Shown here: positions 13,046-22,047 of the stretch, piece after piece | Layout of the letters: every line of letters begins with the position of its first letter | Numbering within the stretch: position 1 is the first letter of the stretch | Origin: a virus | Virus record (IMG/VR): IMGVR_UViG_3300003937_000130 | Location: 1 to 29,911 of that record | Strand: one strand, 5' to 3' | Length of the DNA: 29,911 nt | The notes under the pieces: model-generated | What the model saw: the letters and a program-made list of their open reading frames with translations, nothing else | Databases searched by the model: none | Told to the model about the DNA's origin: nothing | Position numbers and translations under genes: made by a program

Positions 13046-14182
13046 CTATGCCACAACAATGGCAATGTCTGTAGAGCTTATTGCTGAGAACTCTCCATCA
13101 TTGATTGTTATGTTACTTGCAGTAAGTGTCTCTCCAAGCTTTCCAATAAGAAGTTGATCTACTTGTGCTGATCCATATTGTGTAATTAACCCAAACATGT
13201 GTGACCAAATTACATCTTCACTAGCTGCTAATGAGTTTACATACTCAGCCAAGGCTGCTCTAATACTATCAACAGCACCTGAAGTATCTTCACTTAGGAA
13301 AGTTATGTTTAGTGCTATCTCTGTATCAACTGATACTGCTTTACTAAAATATATGGTGTGTGGGTGTCCTTGACTGTCTGTAACCTCTACAGAAGTTGAC
13401 CCATAAGTAGGTGTTCCTAAGCTCTTATATGCAAGTATAGTTTCTGCAATCAACTGGTCACTTAGGCTTGTCTCTGTAATGTTGACATGTATATTTCCAA
13501 TAGGCGTACCATCTGGCAGTACTGTAATACCATCATTATTTAGAATCTCAACCTGACTGATGCCTAGTAGTACAAGCTTGCCTCTAAGGGCTTCTGTCAC
13601 ACTATCTGAAGCAGCCATAACAGCTTTGTTACGTTTGTTCCTATACTCTTGCTCAGTCTCTTCGGCTTTACCTATAACACCATCTTCAGCTTGACTGACT
13701 CCATCCCAACCAACTACAGGAGTGTCAATATTTACAATAGTTCCAGCTAGTATGGGAGTTGGGCCAGCTAGTTTAGCTATGGCTCCAACATTCGCTGGTA
13801 TAACTGCATCGAATTCAGTAACAAACTTATTGCCATTTACATCCGATACTTCATTACCAGCAGGCACTACTGTATCAATCGTACCTGTTAGGCTTACTGT
13901 GGCATAACTACGATCTGCATTGTTCTTTTGTATACCTGACATGTATCCTATGTTTCTTAAACCCTGTCCTGTAGCTGTGTTGGGGTTTCCTGAGTTATAG
14001 ACTATGGCTAGTTGTTGCCACATTTGAAATAGCTCATAGCTGTATATTTCAATATTTTGCCCATCAGGAGATTCTGGACTAAAATCAAATCCAGGGTTGA
14101 GTAATTCAAGCCTATCCTTAATTCTAGTTTGTATCTCTTCTAGGGTTGCGGGAGTAAATCCCTCATCCGTTAATCCTGCCAT
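13046..14182 (-). CDS. Baseplate J-like protein
   Basis: 378 residues from ATG 14182 (MAGLTDEGFTPATLEEI...), preceded by GGGGAATCACCTA and overlapping the previous stop (TAATG); an upstream TTG frame is less likely. Hallmarks of the Mu gp47 / P2 gpJ / T4 gp6 family: N-terminal helical region with LNPGFDFSPESPDGQ and QGLRNIGYMSGI, a middle beta domain (AVIPANVGAIAKLAGPTPI), and an ETEQEYRNKRNKAV segment. It forms the ring of wedge proteins in contractile baseplates. Confidence 0.85.
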   Translation of the reverse strand: MAGLTDEGFTPATLEEIQTRIKDRLELLNPGFDFSPESPDGQNIEIYSYELFQMWQQLAIVYNSGNPNTATGQGLRNIGYMSGIQKNNADRSYATVSLTGTIDTVVPAGNEVSDVNGNKFVTEFDAVIPANVGAIAKLAGPTPILAGTIVNIDTPVVGWDGVSQAEDGVIGKAEETEQEYRNKRNKAVMAASDSVTEALRGKLVLLGISQVEILNNDGITVLPDGTPIGNIHVNITETSLSDQLIAETILAYKSLGTPTYGSTSVEVTDSQGHPHTIYFSKAVSVDTEIALNITFLSEDTSGAVDSIRAALAEYVNSLAASEDVIWSHMFGLITQYGSAQVDQLLIGKLGETLTASNITINDGEFSAISSTDIAIVVA

Positions 14183-14544
14183 TAGGTGATTCCCCAAGGT
14201 ACGTCTAGTTCAATCTCTCCATATATAGTCTCGGCTACTAAGTATATAGTTAGCACCCTGTTCACTAGCTCAGACCTAATACTGGTTACTGAGCTAACTC
14301 CTTGGGTGTTTAGTACTATTACTTTTGCCCTATCTTCTATATCAAAGAGATTATAGTTTTTCTTAAAATCGTCAAAGTTTACCCAACCTATTGTGGGGTC
14401 TAACGCCCACTCTCCTAGCCAAGTCTTTAACTTTGATGATACCTGTTGTACTACAAACCTACCATCATTAACCCTATCTATGCCACCATTAGTGGATAGT
14501 ATAAGGTCGTTGCTAGCTTTGTCTAGTGCCATGTATGTTGTCAT
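14182..14544 (-). CDS. gp25-like baseplate wedge protein
   Basis: 120 residues, in the expected place before baseplate J. The central WLGEWALDPTIGWVNF and the DIEDRAKVIVLNTQGVSSV segment are typical of the T4 gp25 / P2 gpW / DUF2634 group, which joins the sheath to the baseplate wedge. The start overlaps the spike gene stop (ATGA), with AGGAG ten bases upstream. An internal Met at residue 5 is an alternative start. Confidence 0.8.
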   Translation of the reverse strand: MTTYMALDKASNDLILSTNGGIDRVNDGRFVVQQVSSKLKTWLGEWALDPTIGWVNFDDFKKNYNLFDIEDRAKVIVLNTQGVSSVTSIRSELVNRVLTIYLVAETIYGEIELDVPWGIT

Positions 14545-15308
14545 GATAGTGGCTCTCCTGTCTGTCCTGCACTTGATCCAGAGGTTATAGGATGTTTGTG
14601 AGTAGATAATTTTGTGCCTTTGCCAGTAACTTCACCAGTAGCCACTACTTCACCACCAGCATTCATATCACCATTAGCACCAATACTAGACTGTGATGTA
14701 ACATCACCTACAAACGATCCTCCACCCTCTACAACTAGCTCTCCTGATAGAGTCATCTTTGGAGTAGTAACTATAACTTCAATTTCTGCCACTACTTCAA
14801 CATTTGGAGCAGTAACCCTGACTAGGATATCACTACTGACATCAATTGACTTATCTTTATTTAAGCTTATAACTTGTGTAGAGTCAGAGTTTCTCCATTG
14901 AGCATCTTCTGCTGAGTACCCTGTGATGGCTCTTGGTATTGTATTTAAACCTACTAGGGCATACCCATCTTGTAGATCAAACATTCTACTAGCCCAAAAC
15001 ATAGGCTGACCACCACTTGTACCTGCTTCATCTTTATCTTCATATAGCCAGTGGTCATAACCTACTTGGCTAAAGAATATGATGCAAGTATCTCCAACTG
15101 CAATAGGCATAGTTAGTGACCAGCCACCTCCAGATAGGACGTGTACTGGTACACCCTCTATTAATCCTCTTGATCTTAAACTTCCCAAATCTTTAGATGA
15201 ATCAAAAATCCTTTCAACACACATTCTTACTGTTGCTGTTTGTGTTTCTGGGAAAAACTCCACTATTCTTCCTGGCATGTTAAAGTAGTAGCCATCAAAA
15301 TTATTCAT
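14541..15308 (-). CDS. Tail spike / baseplate central spike (gp138-like N-terminus)
   Basis: 255 residues. The N-terminal half (MPGRIVEFFPETQTATVRM...GVPVHVLSGGGWSLTMPIAVGD...FSQVGYDHWLY) matches the OB-like domain of Gp138/gpV-type spike proteins. Residues about 150-230 form repeating short beta strands (VRVTAPNVEVVAEIEVIVTT) as expected of a trimeric beta-helix needle. The C-terminus KLSTHKHPITSGSSAGQTG carries a Thr-His-x-His type motif, like the metal-binding tips of spike ends. Function: pierces the outer membrane. AGGAGGAG precedes the start. Confidence 0.85.
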   Translation of the reverse strand: MNNFDGYYFNMPGRIVEFFPETQTATVRMCVERIFDSSKDLGSLRSRGLIEGVPVHVLSGGGWSLTMPIAVGDTCIIFFSQVGYDHWLYEDKDEAGTSGGQPMFWASRMFDLQDGYALVGLNTIPRAITGYSAEDAQWRNSDSTQVISLNKDKSIDVSSDILVRVTAPNVEVVAEIEVIVTTPKMTLSGELVVEGGGSFVGDVTSQSSIGANGDMNAGGEVVATGEVTGKGTKLSTHKHPITSGSSAGQTGEPLS

Positions 15309-15320
15309 AACTCCTCCTTA

Positions 15321-16466
15321 TCAAAACCTAGTTAGTGTTGTTAATGTTGAAACTACTCCAGAGGCAGTTACTGTTGAGCCAGATTGAACCTTCTTACCAT
15401 AGTCTATAGCTCCCTCTACAACATCTCTTGCTGTAGGTAGCGATTCTCCAGGTAAATATGGAAAGTTATCCGCATGACCTGTAATACCTCTAATAATACA
15501 TCCAACTGACATTCCTATCATGGCTTGCCCAATATCATTACCAGACATGTTTATAACTCCATATAGTGCTCCATAGGCAGTCTTCTTTAACCTACCCATT
15601 GCAGTGTCTATGTAGTCTTCAGCAGCCTCTTCGGCTATCTTTGCTCCACCATGTATAAGGCATCCTACTGGGTTTCTTATACCTGTGTTAGTTTTACTTA
15701 GTAAGTCTGTTGGTGTAGATTCTCCACTTACCACTTTGGCAGGGTCTACATATATGCCTTGATCTGTAGAGTGAATTTCATAGGTGTATGATCCAGTTGC
15801 TGGGTCTATTCCTTTATTAATGTATGTAGTTACTCTTGGAATTCCTAAACTATCAACTCCATCAATAGAAAAGTCTTCACCCAAGTTTATAGTTGCTTCT
15901 TGGAAGAATCCTTCTGACTCTGCTGCACTCTCTGAGATATCTACTCCTGCTGCCCTCAAGTCATCAGCCCTAGCTAGTGCCGAGGCTCTAGGCATAGTTT
16001 TCCAACTCACTGGTGAGGGTGCTGCTCCATTTAAGGCAAAGCTTTCTTGAACTTCCTCTCCTGATAGGATGAATTTCATAGAGTCTACCATACCCACCAT
16101 TTGCTTAGTTTTAAAGCTGGTGAATATTACTGGTGTGTATATCCCTAAGTTTGTTAACACTGTTGTGCTTATCTTCAAGTTTACTAGATCGGTAAGTGCT
16201 TTAAATATAGTCTTACTGTTATCTGTTGAAGAGTATTGATATGAGGTATCTCCACCAACTATTAGTGAGTTAGAGATAATTGCCTCTATAACAACTTTCC
16301 TATTGTGTCTTATTGAGTGATTACTGACTTGAAAACCTGACTGTACTGGGAACTTTGTAACTTCTGAGGAAGCTTGGTGTCCCTCTGATACTACCGAGTG
16401 AAACCTTATTACTTGCTCAGAGTCACCAAGCATGTATGTAATTCTTGCTGGTGTTGTCTTTGCCAT
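15321..16466 (-). CDS. Dit-like / baseplate hub-associated tail protein
   Basis: 381 residues. The N-terminal 140 contain HSVVSEGHQASSEVTKFPV, SNHSIRHNRKVVIEAIIS and a later VGMVDSMKFILSGEEV, characters of Dit-like N-terminal domains in tail proteins that cap the tube. The second half (about 220-360) contains poorly conserved beta segments and a hydrophobic Gly-rich helix pair (MGRLKKTAYGALYGVINMSGND, GQAMIGMSVGCIIRG). Position between hub and spike genes fits a ring connecting tube and baseplate. Start ATG 16466 has AAAAGG upstream. Confidence 0.6.
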   Translation of the reverse strand: MAKTTPARITYMLGDSEQVIRFHSVVSEGHQASSEVTKFPVQSGFQVSNHSIRHNRKVVIEAIISNSLIVGGDTSYQYSSTDNSKTIFKALTDLVNLKISTTVLTNLGIYTPVIFTSFKTKQMVGMVDSMKFILSGEEVQESFALNGAAPSPVSWKTMPRASALARADDLRAAGVDISESAAESEGFFQEATINLGEDFSIDGVDSLGIPRVTTYINKGIDPATGSYTYEIHSTDQGIYVDPAKVVSGESTPTDLLSKTNTGIRNPVGCLIHGGAKIAEEAAEDYIDTAMGRLKKTAYGALYGVINMSGNDIGQAMIGMSVGCIIRGITGHADNFPYLPGESLPTARDVVEGAIDYGKKVQSGSTVTASGVVSTLTTLTRF

Positions 16467-16467
16467 A

Positions 16468-17433
16468 TTAAATACCTTTTTGCCAACTTATGGTGGGCAT
16501 ACTTTTACCTTCTGTTGGTGATGTTGCGGTTGCGACAGTTCTCCACTCGCTCGTGTAGTTTGATCCTTTATGCTGTACAGTTAAGGTTTGATACTTTGTA
16601 AACCCTGCTATTGTATCCTTAAGGAACTCGTTAGCTAATTGCCTAGTTTCCTCTGTAGCATCTATTGAAAAGGTAATTAATTTACTAGTGTCTAGGACTG
16701 CTGCTGGCCTAATGCGACCATCTAGGTTACTAGTAACAAACAATGTAGCTGGCCCTATTTTTGGGTTGGCTCTCATATTTGCTACATCTAGTATAATGTC
16801 AGGCTCTTTATCTTGTAGTGACGTTAGTGGAGTCTCTGATAGACTAGGCAAATACATGCAATTAAATCCACTGTCAATATCAGTATATAGCTTAAACCCA
16901 TATTGAAATTGTAGCCTACTTATACACTGTTGAGCAGTTCCTTGCACACTAGCTTGTGGTCTCAAAGATACTTGGTCAACTTTACCTTCTGGAAAAGATT
17001 GGAAAGTTATACCACCCAAGTATCCTATGTCCCTTAATATTTGCTGCATCTGATTTCTTAATGAAGGCCTTTGAACAATAATATCAACTTGCTCTTCTAA
17101 GTATTGTTTACGTAAACTGTCGTAGCAGTATAGGGTTGTTATACTATTTGGTAACCTTTTCTCCTCAAGCACATTGCTAATAAAGAATCTATTAGCAACT
17201 GTGTACTCTTGAGAGCCATGCAACTTAGTCTTTACTGTAACATAGTTTTCACCATTGGATAGTGCTCTAATGGTAGTCTCTTTTAAGTTGTAGATAGTAA
17301 ATGTTCCTCTACTAAATCCATCAACTAGCCTAACATCAAAGTCTACTCTAAGTCCTGCTGCATCAAATACAAGCTTGGTTCCATCTTGGTCTGTTACAGT
17401 TAACATAACTTCCTGACCAAATTCATTACTCAT
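16468..17433 (-). CDS. Baseplate hub protein
   Basis: 321 residues, directly after the tape-measure-position gene, where gpD/gp27/gp44-like hub proteins occur. Visible characters are the N-terminal DGFSRGTFTIYNLKETTIRAL segment, common in hub proteins of this class, ISNVLEEKRLPNSITTLYCYD, and a middle IVQRPSLRNQMQQILRDIGY helix. It would bind the tube end and the spike. Start ATG 17433 has a perfect AGGAGG with TCAA spacer. Assignment rests on motif style plus position. Confidence 0.7.
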   Translation of the reverse strand: MSNEFGQEVMLTVTDQDGTKLVFDAAGLRVDFDVRLVDGFSRGTFTIYNLKETTIRALSNGENYVTVKTKLHGSQEYTVANRFFISNVLEEKRLPNSITTLYCYDSLRKQYLEEQVDIIVQRPSLRNQMQQILRDIGYLGGITFQSFPEGKVDQVSLRPQASVQGTAQQCISRLQFQYGFKLYTDIDSGFNCMYLPSLSETPLTSLQDKEPDIILDVANMRANPKIGPATLFVTSNLDGRIRPAAVLDTSKLITFSIDATEETRQLANEFLKDTIAGFTKYQTLTVQHKGSNYTSEWRTVATATSPTEGKSMPTISWQKGI

Positions 17434-17451
17434 TTGACCTCCTAAGTCATG

Positions 17452-20400
17452 TTATTTTGCAAACCCAGTTGCACTATCTTCCTCTAGATATATCTGATCT
17501 CCATTTTCATTAACTTCAGTTATGGTAGAGTCAGGTGTTACTGTTGTGTTTACTTCTATATTGTTTACTACTGGAGTTGACCTATCTATCCTTCCTGTCA
17601 TAACTTGATTTACTCCAGGTTCTGGAATTGCCTCTCCACCATCTCTGGTAAAGTACTGGTAAGCCTCATTTAAGACACCTACTCCTGTACCAACCAAGGC
17701 TCCTGCTGCTGCTCCTACTGGGCCTCCAATAGAGCCAAGTCCACCACCTACGGCAGCAGCCTCTAGTATATCTAATCCAGAGTCAGCTATTCCACCATCG
17801 TCTTTAGTTCCTGTAAGGTATCTTGTAGTTGATGGAATCAGTGAGGCTATGGCAGCGGGTAGACTAAATTTGCCTACTGTACCTGCTGCCCTTTGTAGCA
17901 GGCTCTTGCCTAGTGTTGTCCTAGATGCTGCTGCTGCGGTTACTGTGCCTACTGCACCTGCTACTGCTGCTCCTGTACCACTGCTTGCCACATCTGAAGC
18001 TACTTCTGCTGTTGCTCCGGCTGCTCCAGATAATCTTCCCTGTGAGCTTATGGCTTCTTTAACCTCTCTAATCTCTTGCAAGACATCTTGAACACCTTGC
18101 ATAGTATCTGTAAGGCCTTCCTTATTAATTCTACCATCAACATCCATTACATCGACGCCATCTACACGTTCAAAGGCAGCTAATTCACTACCCATACCGA
18201 ACATGGCTGCAATCTGAGTCTTGGCTTCTGGTGAATCTACACTAAGTATTGCTTCAGTTGCAGTTGATACCCACTCTTGAGCATCTAGATTCTGAAATCC
18301 TGTGCGACTTGGTAGTGCTAAACCTCTTACCTCTGGAAGTGTTGATTTACCACGATCACTCATGATCTTAGTATATGCAGTAGAGGCAAGTGCTTCATCA
18401 TTATATGTTGTTACCAAAGCTCCTGCTCTGCCTATAACTGAGGTGGCATCTCTTTCAGATAAATTACCACGCACTAGGGCTTCTCTCATCCCACGTACAT
18501 TCTCTGTATCTAGTCCAACCTCACCAGCAAGTCTTACTTCATCCATTCCAGAAGTGTTGCCACTAGTAATTAGGCTTCCTATTTCACCCATAATAGTTGC
18601 AGCAGTTCTGGATGCTTTACCAAGCTCTTTAATATTATTGGCAGCTTCTTTAGATGCAGCAGCAGTTTCTTTATCAGCCTGAGCCGACTTGGCTGCTGCT
18701 GCTCTCTCTGCTTCTTGGAATCCAGCAGCAGGGTCTGAGTCAGCCCAAGCTTGTGCTATGGCTTCTGCTTCTTCGGATTTAGCAGTTTCATATCTTCGCA
18801 CCATAGCATCTCCAACATTACCTCCTTTAGTTCGGAAACCTGTCATTGGTACTGGTATGCTTGTATCTCTTATAAAAGATGCAGTTTGTCCAGTTACATC
18901 TACAGGAGTGGCTGATCCGCTATTACGTTCTTCTTTACTTTGTTTTATCATATTTTGCACTCCTCTAGCATCTAGTCCAGCCTCTATGGACTTGGCTTGT
19001 ATACCTGTTTTAAATATGTCTCCTTGCATCTCTACATCAGCTTTAACTATCTCATGTATAGATTCTCCAGTATACTTATCAAGTGCAAAGAAATGTGTTT
19101 GCTCTTCACCAGTTATTGCCATTTGTAATTGCATTTGTGGTGTATACTTAGCAAGGGCTTTACTCATAGCTCCAGTAGTAAGATACTTAAGCTCTAGCAA
19201 TCCCTCATTAGTTTCTCCTGTGGCATCTACTCCTTTTAACCTACCATCTGGAGATGCACCAAACCCTGGAAAATTCTTATTTTGTAGTAATCCGACTTCA
19301 GTATGTTGTAGTTCATTACCCAGTTGCTTCTGTCCACTTAAGAAAGCTTGAAGGGCTAACTTCTCGCCTTCATTGCCTTCTCTAGTATGAGCGTTTCCAA
19401 CAAACTTATCCTTCAGTCCCAACCTCTCTAGGGCTAGGTCTTGAGCTAACTCTTCTGGAGTAAGTCTCCTTCCACTTTCATTTATAAGTCTTGATGAAGT
19501 TATTAAACCTTTACGTGCTGCATACCATTCAGGAGTTCGTTGTCTTATACCTTCTATATTTTGCTCTTCGGAGCTTCCCTCAATAGCCTTTTCTATGAAC
19601 ACATCTACTTCAGAAATAGGGCGCATACCATATGCGCCCTCACGATCAGACCCTTTACCAATTTCCTTAGACATTTCTAGGCTAAACTTAGGTTCTCCTG
19701 CCTCTAAGGATGCTTGTTGAAAATCTAAGTCTTGTATAGCGGCCTCATTTAGCAAGTCCATACGTTCAGCTTGATCACCATAAGGAGTGTCCCAACCAGT
19801 CATTCTAATTTGACCTGCCGACTCATCTCTATTGGTTGGCATTTGCTCTCTTAATATCTTTCTGGCAAACTTAGCTTTGTATAAAGCTTGTCCATGTTGG
19901 TAATCTTGATACCTTGTAGCTTTAGCTTTATCTGCTCCAGAGCTTCCTCTGTTTATGCTTTTAGGAAATAGGCTACCTTTAAGGTTAGGCTTGTGTTCCC
20001 AAAAGGCACTATCTTCAGAGGTTAAGTTATTTTCTTCTGCATATATATCAAAACCTACTCTATCAAAACTAGTTCCTGTATATCCTCTATAGCTTGCAGT
20101 TGGTCTTATACCTGTCACTCCAGTTTCATTTGGTAGTGGCAGTATTGAGGCAGCATCTTCTGAGAATGTTCCATCCAAAAATCTGCTGGTAAGGCTCTGT
20201 TTAACTAAATCTTTCTTTACTCCGTATATAGAGTGTCCTTTAGAGCGTGGGTCTATGTATAACTCAGACAATTCATCAATATATCCAAGGGCTAGTTTTA
20301 AGTCCTCGTCCATCTTTCTTTGTCTGTCTTGTATCAGTGTGTGTCCTGCTAAATCAGAACCTGGCCCCTTATCAAAATACTCCCCAGAAGTGTTTTGGAG

Positions 20401-20865
20401 TACAGATAGGATCATCTTCTTATCTTGTGAAGAGTTAGGTATAGACACTGTTTCATCTATCCTGAGTTGGTTAGCCCATAAAGATGGATCACCTTGTATT
20501 TGTGAACCAAATTCTTCTACTGCTGCTGCTGCATCAAGTGGACTTATTCCACTAATGCTTCCACCTTGGGCAAGTACTTGTATACCTCTTTGTATACCTT
20601 CATCTAAATGTTGTATACGGCTGAGTTGAAGGTCGCCCTGAGTACCTCCTAAATATGCTTCATCTAGGCTATCAATGCCATATGCCTCTGAAGGGAACTC
20701 TTCGTCCTCTGCGATGGTATCAGACATCCTTCTAGGTGCTGGCCTATCCTCTGCGTATACATTAGTTATATTTGGATCAACGTAGGCATTAGCTGTATAC
20801 TTAACATTAGCTTTTCCCCTTCTACTACGCTTACCCATCTTTAGGATAGGTCTTTTATTTGACAT
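17452..20865 (-). CDS. Tape-measure-position protein with embedded YqaJ-type nuclease
   Basis: 1137 residues, between the tail chaperone and hub genes, where the tape measure belongs. Residues about 440-620 look like an intact YqaJ/lambda-exonuclease domain: RTPEWYAARKGLITSSR (443-459), TREGNEGEKLALQAF (494-508, E501), SPDG (538-541, D540), LLELK (556-560, E558 and K560) and YTPQMQLQMAITGEE (575-589). These are the catalytic Glu, Asp and Glu-x-Lys of the PD-(D/E)xK exonucleases. Residues 1-435 are not recognised. About 695-760 are Ala/Glu-rich helix, and 1030-1070 form a Gly/Ala glycine-zipper segment (AAAVGGGLGSIGG, GAAAGALVGTGVG) suited to membrane insertion. The start has AGGAAC upstream. 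Tape measures set tail length and often pass into the cell; a nuclease within one would travel in the virion. A virion internal protein replacing the tape measure is the alternative. Confidence 0.8.
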   Translation of the reverse strand: MSNKRPILKMGKRSRRGKANVKYTANAYVDPNITNVYAEDRPAPRRMSDTIAEDEEFPSEAYGIDSLDEAYLGGTQGDLQLSRIQHLDEGIQRGIQVLAQGGSISGISPLDAAAAVEEFGSQIQGDPSLWANQLRIDETVSIPNSSQDKKMILSVLQNTSGEYFDKGPGSDLAGHTLIQDRQRKMDEDLKLALGYIDELSELYIDPRSKGHSIYGVKKDLVKQSLTSRFLDGTFSEDAASILPLPNETGVTGIRPTASYRGYTGTSFDRVGFDIYAEENNLTSEDSAFWEHKPNLKGSLFPKSINRGSSGADKAKATRYQDYQHGQALYKAKFARKILREQMPTNRDESAGQIRMTGWDTPYGDQAERMDLLNEAAIQDLDFQQASLEAGEPKFSLEMSKEIGKGSDREGAYGMRPISEVDVFIEKAIEGSSEEQNIEGIRQRTPEWYAARKGLITSSRLINESGRRLTPEELAQDLALERLGLKDKFVGNAHTREGNEGEKLALQAFLSGQKQLGNELQHTEVGLLQNKNFPGFGASPDGRLKGVDATGETNEGLLELKYLTTGAMSKALAKYTPQMQLQMAITGEEQTHFFALDKYTGESIHEIVKADVEMQGDIFKTGIQAKSIEAGLDARGVQNMIKQSKEERNSGSATPVDVTGQTASFIRDTSIPVPMTGFRTKGGNVGDAMVRRYETAKSEEAEAIAQAWADSDPAAGFQEAERAAAAKSAQADKETAAASKEAANNIKELGKASRTAATIMGEIGSLITSGNTSGMDEVRLAGEVGLDTENVRGMREALVRGNLSERDATSVIGRAGALVTTYNDEALASTAYTKIMSDRGKSTLPEVRGLALPSRTGFQNLDAQEWVSTATEAILSVDSPEAKTQIAAMFGMGSELAAFERVDGVDVMDVDGRINKEGLTDTMQGVQDVLQEIREVKEAISSQGRLSGAAGATAEVASDVASSGTGAAVAGAVGTVTAAAASRTTLGKSLLQRAAGTVGKFSLPAAIASLIPSTTRYLTGTKDDGGIADSGLDILEAAAVGGGLGSIGGPVGAAAGALVGTGVGVLNEAYQYFTRDGGEAIPEPGVNQVMTGRIDRSTPVVNNIEVNTTVTPDSTITEVNENGDQIYLEEDSATGFAK

Positions 20866-20875
20866 AAGTTTGTTC

Positions 20876-21480
20876 CTAAATAGGTGTTGGTGGTGGCTCT
20901 ATTGGCCTGTTATGGTATTCTCTAATCTCAAGTATCTGGTGCATAACTTCTATATCATATAAAGTGTATGTACAGTCTGATAATTCTTTTAGAGTGATCA
21001 TGGGAGGATTTACTAGTAAAGGCTTTATTAAGTATCCATTTAACTCTGGGTATATACCACTATAGTCAACTGGTATCTTCTCACTCTCTCCTAACCTTGA
21101 TTGGTTTGGGAGACTGCCTTTGCTAAACCTAATTCGAAAAACGAGTTATACTGTGAATACATTACGTGAGCAAACAATTCCATCACTGTATGCATTCCTA
21201 AATCATCTATACTGTTCTCTGTTATCTTTTGTCCGGAAATACGAGCTTGCTGTATAAAGTGCAGCACTAGTTCTGTACTAGCCGTTGCATCATCAGAACC
21301 CATTACAGCTAGTATTGCGGCTGGAACATTAAGGGCTGATATTAAAATTACATTGTCTTGTCCTAAGTACTTACATGCTTGAGTTAAGTTTTCATATTGA
21401 ACCTTAACCGACCAGCTTGGGATATAGATGTCCCTGCCATCGTCTAGTTTTGCTTTATAGTCTTCCACTTGATTCTCCAT
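20876..21480 (-). CDS. Frameshifted tail assembly chaperone (GT-like product)
   Basis: Downstream of the 129-aa chaperone stop, the -1 frame stays open from about 21145 to the stop at 20876-20878, with no usable start before an internal ATG. It encodes LGESEKIPVDYSGIYPEL, then PPMITLKELSDCTYTLYDIE and VMHQILEIREYHNRP. The YDIEVMHQILEIREY style is typical of C-terminal extensions made by -1 frameshifting in tail chaperones of lambda and many myophages. The frames overlap over about 50 bases, with a candidate slip site at 21136-21142. The long product would be about 200 residues and help assemble the tail tube around the tape measure, whose gene follows directly. Confidence 0.65.
21091..21480 (-). 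CDS. Tail assembly chaperone (short, G-like product)
   Basis: 129 residues (MENQVEDYKAKLDDGRDIYI...). A short beta N-terminus is followed by helices (NLTQACKYLGQDN, STELVLHFIQQARI, HTVMELFAHVMYSQYNSFF), the usual make-up of phage tail chaperones. It lies between the tail tube and tape-measure-position genes, the normal place. Its last codons overlap the -1 frame of the extension. Start ATG 21480; the ribosome binding site is weak, perhaps because the hairpin at 21492-21515 lies just upstream. Confidence 0.75.
   Translation of the reverse strand: MENQVEDYKAKLDDGRDIYIPSWSVKVQYENLTQACKYLGQDNVILISALNVPAAILAVMGSDDATASTELVLHFIQQARISGQKITENSIDDLGMHTVMELFAHVMYSQYNSFFELGLAKAVSQTNQG
21136..21142 (-). 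promoter_or_regulatory. Candidate -1 frameshift slip site
   Basis: The minus strand reads G TTT TTC in the zero frame (Phe-Phe near the chaperone C-terminus), close to the canonical X XXY YYZ pattern. It lies just after the last -1 frame stop (TAA) and before the zero-frame stop (TAG), i.e. inside the only window where a shift can work. The first base does not allow perfect re-pairing, so this is a best candidate rather than a certain site. Confidence 0.4.
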
Positions 21481-21491
21481 AGTTGGTTAAA

Positions 21492-21515
21492 GGCCACACC
21501 CCAATTGGTATGGCC
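21492..21515 (-). terminator. Attenuator-type hairpin after the tail tube gene
   Basis: GGCCATACC pairs with GGTGTGGCC (one U-G pair) around a 6-base loop AATTGG, followed by TTTAACC on the minus strand. The weak T-run suggests partial termination, lowering transcription of chaperone and tail genes relative to the abundant tube and sheath. Confidence 0.55.
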
Positions 21516-21532
21516 CTAATCACTTACTAGGC

Positions 21533-22021
21533 TTATGCGCCTAAGTTATCTCTATCACCACCTGTGTCACGAGCCAGAACTACTTCTTCAAAGGTAATTA
21601 CCCAAGTGATAGTGTTCATGGTTTGTCCACGAGACATTGCAGGTATAGCTAGTATAACTCCATTAGTCAAGGTGGCTTCATCGTTGCCCATGTTGTCCTT
21701 CATCTTACCCTGAATAGGGAAGACCAAAGCACCATCAGCATCAGCTTGAGCTTGGAAGTAGTTTGCATAGTCCTGAAGAATTTTGTTCTCAGGTGCATTC
21801 ATTAATACTGGAAAGGTTAAGTCTCCAGCCCTAATACGTTGCATGCTCACTACCATATCACCATATGCCCCGAACTGAGTTGTTGCAATTGGTGCACGTC
21901 TTACTACATTGATAAGGTTCTCACCTGTACCAAAGCCAGTAATCTTTAAGCTAGAGTAATCTCCTACACTGTCAGGTACTGACAGGATCAGGTCTACGTT
22001 AGCAAAGCTATATTGATACAT
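21533..22021 (-). CDS. Tail tube protein (DUF3277-like)
   Basis: 162 residues, the next gene after the sheath, as in other myophages. Motifs: MYQYSFANVDLILSVPD, GFGTGENLINVVRRAP, YGDMVVSMQRIRAGDLTFPV and MNTITWVITFEEV, characters of the DUF3277 tube family, with the beta-strand pattern expected of a ring-forming tube subunit. Start ATG 22021 has AAGGAATAATTT upstream. Probably one of the most abundant virion proteins; a hairpin follows it. Confidence 0.85.
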   Translation of the reverse strand: MYQYSFANVDLILSVPDSVGDYSSLKITGFGTGENLINVVRRAPIATTQFGAYGDMVVSMQRIRAGDLTFPVLMNAPENKILQDYANYFQAQADADGALVFPIQGKMKDNMGNDEATLTNGVILAIPAMSRGQTMNTITWVITFEEVVLARDTGGDRDNLGA

Positions 22022-22047
22022 AAATTATTCCTTGTTAACTTATTAGT

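Noticed and set aside
18689-19351. Plus-strand 220-codon frame opposite the tape-measure gene
   Set aside because: Ser/Ala/Pro-rich mirror of the codon pattern on the other strand, no ribosome binding site or recognisable fold.
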